From: Euperipatoides rowelli
Lineage: Eukaryota > Onychophora > Udeonychophora > Euonychophora > Peripatopsidae
Reading direction: 5' to 3' (one strand)
NCBI GenBank assembly: GCA_003024985.2
Contig: PXIH01S0000562.1
DNA: 10,835 nucleotides
Within the stretch, counting starts at the first letter, position 1. Every line of letters starts with the position of its first letter. Made by a program: the position numbers and the translations under genes. The notes below the pieces were generated by a model, which saw nothing but the letters and a program-made list of their open reading frames with translations, was not told the origin of the DNA and ran no database searches. This document shows, piece after piece, positions 7,171 through 10,835 of the stretch.

Positions 7171-7999
7171 CATAATCCCATTCTCCAGAAATGCTGCACA
7201 CTTCAAAACCTTAAATGGACAAATGGTACTAAAAGCCAACAAAGTAAACAACCTCTCCTACGCCCACGTACATGGAGTCAGCCAACACCACATTTGATGT
7301 ATGTACTTGACACTGAAAATTAAGACATCTCAATGAGACAGACCTAAAAAGTCTCAAGACACAAAAATAGCCAGAGGGCTAAAATTAACAACAGCTCCAA
7401 ATCAACAACTAGAATGCCACATAAGTGCATGAGGGAAACATTCAGCCCTACCATTATCGAAAAACTCTGAGTACAGGAGCACTCAGAACTCATACACCCG
7501 TAAATTGGTGGACCTATGAGAGAAAAGTCAATAGGTCAAGCTTTCTGCTTTGGATTTCAGGGGTTGCGTGTAGACTTAACGTGATTTGTCAATAAACTGA
7601 CAAAGTAAAACGATTGACCTATTGACTTTTCTCTTGATATCTACTGTTGGACAAGCTGCCACACCATTTTTGGGCTGAAGCTGTCACAACCTAAGCAACA
7701 GATGCCTGACCCACAGCTTCAACCAGTCAACCCCATACGCAACATACCATCATCACAAACCGAATATAACACACCTACAAACTTTTGACAAGCGTATTAC
7801 CTAGACAAAAGGCCACAACAGAAAATTCGAAACTAGATCACACCCAAGTATATTTCTTGGATATTCAGACAAGGCAAAGCCATACAGGTGATGGGACACT
7901 GAGCACAAAAAGTTAATCCTCAGCAGGTACGTCAGATTCATGGACATGCCTTACCCATTGCAATCCACAGCAACAGACGAGGCCACTTAACCAAATGAT
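7171..7999 (+). pseudogene. copia integrase remnant with deleted catalytic core (element B)
   Basis: The pre-integrase zinc region is seen as HLNETDLKSLKTQK (about 7327-7370), then E-C-H and C-M-R pieces near 7420-7435 and KHSALPLSKNSEYRST. The core begins E-L-I-H-T at about 7477-7493, but the codon expected to be the first catalytic Asp is CCC. It continues GPMREKSIGQ (about 7510-7540). The next 100 or more residues, which should hold the second Asp and the Glu, are absent. They are replaced by an inverted copy of the preceding segment. Sequence resumes with KLPHHFWAEAVTT (about 7653-7690). The C-terminal domain follows, G-Y-S-D-K-A-K-P-Y-R, an in-frame TGA at 7889-7891, then WDTEHKKLILSRYVRFMD. 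With no D-D-E triad it is inactive. Confidence 0.85.
7519..7634 (+). repeat. Perfect 21-bp inverted repeat (foldback) in integrase
   Basis: The left arm at 7519-7539 and right arm at 7614-7634 are exact reverse complements, with a 74-base loop. The left arm is ordinary integrase coding sequence (REKSIGQ). The minus strand of the right arm reads REKSIGQSFYFVS, a second, slightly different copy of the same coding segment. It is therefore an inverted duplication of the element itself and not terminal repeats of an inserted transposon. Confidence 0.9.
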
Positions 8000-8449
8000 T
8001 TGCTAATAATCAATTTAAACTCGGAAACGAATGAAAAGGGGGGGGGGGACCAACAACCAGACAGATCCCCTCCACCTTCACCAATTCCCCCAATGGTGAG
8101 CCAGAAAGGGAAACCACCACTCACCCAGAAAATGAAGCAATTCCCACTCAACCCTTCTCCACGCAAAACAGAGCACAAGGGAGACCAAGGAAAGCCAAAA
8201 CTGGAAAACAAGGCAGACCAAGGAAAGGGTACATGGCAGCATCAAGCGAACAGGAAGAAACACCAAAAGGACAAACAGAAAACACAAGAAGAACCAGGAA
8301 AGCAAGAACCGCCACTAGAGGAAACTGGTGGAAATTGAATCAGACTGCCCAAAACTCACCGAAGCCCTACAAGAACAGGTAGCTGACAAATGGGGAGGTG
8401 ATGTGAACAGAGCATGAAGCACTAGTAAGAAGTAATGCCTGAGAACTCG
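8000..8449 (+). pseudogene. Low-complexity K/P/Q-rich linker between integrase and reverse transcriptase
   Basis: The open frame 8000-8338 begins INLNSETNEKGGG and is rich in Lys, Pro, Gln, Glu and Gly with repeated QGK/KQ units. This matches the unstructured, poorly conserved linker that follows the copia integrase C-terminal domain. It contains an 11-G run (8038-8048). A different frame carries EEPGKQEPPLEETGGN to the TGA ending at 8338. From 8339 to about 8449 only fragments before the reverse transcriptase are seen. No enzyme function is expected. Confidence 0.65.
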
Positions 8450-9345
8450 TAGATCGCCCAACACAAACACCGTTGGATGCAAATGGATACTATGAATAAA
8501 ACGCAAAGCTGACAAAAGTCGACAAGTACAAAGTGAGGCTAGTCGCAAAAGGATACTCACAGAGATCTTATACAGACAATAATGAAAAATTTGCACCAGT
8601 GACAAGGATAAGCTCTATTAGGGCCACACTAGCATATTGCGCCAAAGAAAACTTTTACACCAATTCGACTTCACTGGCATACATAAACGGCGATCTAGAT
8701 GAAAACATCTACATGGAACAAACGGAACATGTCCAAGATGCGTCGAACTTCAACCGAGTTTGCCTATTTCACAAGTAACTTTATGGCCTAAAACAAGCCG
8801 ATACAGATGCCACAATTGGGACGAAAGCTTGAAATACTAGGATTGAAACCTTTCAACTGCATATATGCTAAAAGGGAAAACACGGAAATCATTATCATGG
8901 TCTACGTAGATGACCTAATAGTTGCCACCAACAGTGATAAACTGTACAACAAAATCAAGACAGAATTGGGAAACAAATTCCAGATGAAAGACCTAGGGAA
9001 ACTCCACTACTGCCTGGGAATCCAATTCGACCAAGACATACTCATGCAACAAAATGCCATAGAAAGTATGTAGACATCTTAATAAAGTATATGGAGAAGG
9101 CAAAGATGGCGAGCACACCTTTAGAAAAGGAACTTAAACTGAGCAAAAATGAATACCAAGGCAAGCAACGAACCAAAATATCTTAGAGACTATTTAGACT
9201 CAATGTATCTAGCCGAGGCTATAATGCCAGATATCTGCCACCTGGTAAGCTACCTCTGCCAATTCAATAACCCCATCAAAACGCATTGGGAAGCAGCAAA
9301 GAGTACTACGTTACATTAAGGAAACACAACATTGGGCTAATCTTT
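8450..9345 (+). pseudogene. copia reverse transcriptase remnant (element B)
   Basis: Reverse transcriptase would copy element RNA into cDNA. Fingers: G-C-K-W-I-L near 8475, then RLVAKGYSQRSY (8536-8571) and EKFAPVTRISSIRATLA. Palm motif A: Q-F-D-F with the catalytic Asp at 8667-8669, in a different frame from AYINGDLDENIYMEQ, which follows at once. LYGLKQAD is near 8780. The frame 8807-9073 holds KLEILGLKPFN and V-Y-V-D-D-L, with YVDD at 8903-8914 intact, followed by KDLGKLHYCLGIQF. The thumb and connection (about 9075-9345) continue in mixed frames with stops (SANSITPSK, QRVLRYIKETQH). Every catalytic Asp is present in DNA, but stops and shifts prevent a full enzyme. Confidence 0.9.
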
Positions 9346-9853
9346 CAGAAAACAGGCGGCAGATTAACCGGATACATCGATGCGGAATGAGGATCTGACA
9401 ACACGGATCGGAAATCCTACACAGGATATGCCTTCATGTTAGCAGGAGCGCCCATAAGCTGGGAGTAAAAAAAAACAGCAGACAGTAGCGCTTTACTCAA
9501 CAGAAGCGGAGTATATGGCCTTGAACAAAGCCACAAAGGAAGCCATATACTTGAAGGCAATCCTAAACGAATTGAGTGAAAACGCCGACGGGGGAAAACC
9601 AATCACCATCTACGGTTACAACCAAGGAGCTTCAAAAATTACAAACCCAATTTACCATGCGAAAACAAAACACATCGACATATGTCAGCACTTCTTGAGA
9701 AGCCTACGCTGGCACAAAAGACGAAGTACACACCCAGCGACCAAATGCCGGCGGACATGATGACCAAGTCACTCTCTCGTGTGCAACACAAGAATTGTTA
9801 CAGAGCATTGGGACTAGCAAACCTCAGAACTGTAAACCAACCAACCTTCACAT
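9346..9853 (+). pseudogene. copia RNase H remnant (element B)
   Basis: RNase H would degrade the RNA strand of the RNA/DNA hybrid. G-Y-I-D-A-E (9370-9387) is followed by a TGA (9388-9390) where relatives have Trp, then GSDNTDRKSYTGYAFMLAGA and I-S-W-E. A 9-A run at 9467-9475 marks a frame change into Y-S-T-E-A-E-Y-M-A-L (Glu at 9503-9505), NKATKEAIYLKAILNEL and I-Y-G-Y-N-Q-G-A-S-K. Here the conserved D-N-Q catalytic Asp is replaced by Tyr (9617-9619). KTKHIDI follows. A final frame reads YTPSDQMPADMMTKSLS and ALGLANLR, the usual copia C-terminus. The frame runs into the 3' LTR, so the original stop appears lost. Confidence 0.85.
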
Positions 9854-9865
9854 TGAAAGGGGGTT
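9854..9865 (+). promoter_or_regulatory. Polypurine tract of element B
   Basis: GAAAGGGGG lies one to three bases before the TGTTGG start of the 3' LTR. This is the expected position for the plus-strand primer of reverse transcription. Confidence 0.8.
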
Positions 9866-10094
9866 TGTTGGCCATCCTAGTCTTACTTGACCAATATGAA
9901 CAATGCTCAATTGGCAAACAGCACATGTACAAGCCGAGCTAGAAATCTACTGTAGTGTTAGAAAATTAGTCTGCCCGTCAGCCCGGGGCTGTTAACTTTT
10001 AGTGAAGGGCAACTATCTTGTAACTGATTCAAGCCCAGCAGGGCTACCTAATTATTTCTAAAATCACACCACATATTCCCATACTTTAACTTAT
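9866..10094 (+). repeat. 3' LTR of element B
   Basis: It begins TGTTGG right after the polypurine tract. Positions 9866-9955 match the 5' LTR start (5781-5868), sharing GAACAATGCTC and ATTGGCAAACAGC blocks. The centre (about 9956-10058) contains a GC-rich CAGCCCGGGGCTG palindrome with no clear counterpart in the 5' LTR. TAAAATCAC at 10059 resumes weak similarity. The end near 10094 is approximate. Confidence 0.8.
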
Positions 10095-10252
10095 GTTTAA
10101 ATAAATAAAAATAAATTAATCACTACCGTAAAATGCCGAGCAAGGGCCAGGGGTCGAAAAATCGGCAGCCCGACGGCCCCGGACAATATAAAAATTGTTA
10201 NAGGTGGAGCTGTCTTCAAATTTTGTCTTAGCAGGGTGATGAGCACTGAAGT
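10095..10252. other. Non-coding flank with a short GC-rich patch
   Basis: An AT-rich start gives way to a GC-rich patch at about 10130-10190, unlike the surroundings, containing CAGCCCG as the 3' LTR centre does. One ambiguous base (N) is at 10201. No gene is seen. Confidence 0.5.
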
Positions 10253-10365
10253 CAGTGGCGTAGCCAGTAAATTAGCTTTTTTTTTTTTTTGGCTGTTGAT
10301 ATTTTTAAAGTTTACAATTTTGGGGGGTTTCCAGACCCTCCAGGACACCCTCCACCTTAAATATG
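10253..10365 (+). repeat. GGCGTAGCCAG-type repeat fragment
   Basis: CAGTGGCGTAGCCAG (10253-10267) is followed by a T run and then GGGGGGTTTCCAGACCCTCC (10322-10341). This motif followed by G-rich and C-rich blocks is familiar from interspersed repeats of many invertebrate genomes. The family cannot be named from the sequence alone, and the right end is not defined. Confidence 0.45.
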
Positions 10366-10817
10366 CCTTGGCTGAAGTCCATTGATTACAAGGTTTAAAA
10401 TACCAAATAACTTTCTATTACAGTATGTTTCCAACTTATTTGCATTTTAATTTATTGGCTGGCTAACTAGTCAGTCAATGTTCTTGCTGCATGTTTGTTG
10501 TGACAGCTACCTTTATGAACAAAATAACATAAAAAATTCCCTAGATCTTTAACTTTTGAAGTCATTGTTGACAAGTCAAAATGTTGTGCCAAATATATTT
10601 TTATTAGTATACAGTAGGCTACCTGTGGATCTGATCCCACTACCTGAAACAGATTTTTTTTTTTTTACTGTAGCCATTCATATACTATCACAATACACCA
10701 TCATTTAAAACTTATAACCAGTTACACAAAAATTGAGAAAATTTCTCACCCAAATCCAAGAGAATCATTACCATAATCTGCAAGGGATTTACACGAGCAC
10801 CTAGTAAGTGCTCAAAT
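10366..10817. other. AT-rich non-coding stretch, nothing recognised
   Basis: There is no recognisable coding frame, RNA gene or repeat family. A T run lies near 10655-10666. Confidence 0.6.
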
Positions 10818-10835
10818 CAGGGCCGTAGCCAAGGG
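10818..10835 (+). repeat. Second GTAGCC-type repeat start, cut by the window edge
   Basis: CAGGGCCGTAGCCAAGGG closely resembles CAGTGGCGTAGCCAG at 10253 and probably opens another copy of a related repeat that continues past the window. Confidence 0.4.

Larger units (their letters stand above)
5781..10094 (+). mobile_element. Element B: nearly full-length, decayed Ty1/copia retrotransposon
   Basis: Two directly repeated LTRs bound about 4.3 kb that holds, in order, gag with zinc knuckle, aspartic protease (DSGA), integrase, a K/P/Q-rich linker, reverse transcriptase (YVDD), RNase H and a polypurine tract. This is the complete copia layout. The element is dead: gag has an internal deletion, the integrase catalytic core is replaced by a foldback duplication, and stops and frameshifts occur throughout. 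Gag and protease differ clearly from element A, so the two are different copia lineages. No convincing target-site duplication was found at its ends. Confidence 0.9.

Noticed and set aside
7519-7634. Inverted repeat as terminal repeats of a MITE inserted in the integrase
   Set aside because: The left arm is itself conserved integrase coding sequence and the right arm is a reverse copy of it, so this is an internal inverted duplication.
8078-8605. Minus-strand open frames with membrane-like translations
   Set aside because: They are antisense to the K/P/Q-rich linker and the reverse transcriptase start; Lys- and Gln-rich codons read hydrophobic on the other strand.
10097-10348. Minus-strand open frame of 83 codons
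   Set aside because: It crosses an ambiguous base, a T run and a repeat motif and shows no protein family features.

Overview
The window is a graveyard of transposable elements from an animal genome, most likely an invertebrate. No intact gene and no host gene could be recognised. The base composition is AT-rich. The elements are Ty1/copia and Ty3/gypsy LTR retrotransposons plus the 3' tail of a non-LTR (LINE) element ending in a GAT microsatellite. GGCGTAGCCA-type motifs, common in marine-invertebrate repeats, support this, but the species or phylum cannot be fixed from the sequence. All recognisable coding remnants lie on the + strand.

Layout. (1) 79-2530: element A, the 5' part of a copia element. 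It has a candidate 5' LTR (79-290), a candidate primer binding site resembling a tRNA-Met anticodon half (291-306), gag with a zinc knuckle, a mutated aspartic protease and a broken integrase. It has no reverse transcriptase and no matching 3' LTR. (2) About 2450-3550: the 3' end of a Ty3/gypsy element (integrase C-terminal half, polyprotein tail, polypurine tract, probable 3' LTR). It is joined directly to the copia integrase, giving a copia/gypsy chimera. (3) About 3548-3963: a 5'-truncated LINE ORF2 C-terminus. (4) 3964-5780: 1.8 kb of AT-rich sequence with no gene and one palindromic DNA-transposon-like patch (5040-5120). (5) 5781-10094: element B, a nearly full-length but decayed copia element from a different lineage. 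Its order is LTR, gag, protease, integrase, reverse transcriptase, RNase H, polypurine tract, LTR. (6) 10095-10835: non-coding flank with two GTAGCC-type repeat motifs.

When alive, elements A and B would each have encoded a Gag-Pol polyprotein for capsid assembly, protein processing, reverse transcription from a tRNA primer and integration. Both are now dead through frameshifts, stops, deletions, tandem duplications and loss of catalytic residues. I see no new biological system. The best curiosities are the copia-to-gypsy junction, an inverted (foldback) duplication replacing the catalytic core of element B's integrase, and the candidate tRNA-Met half-molecule priming site of element A.
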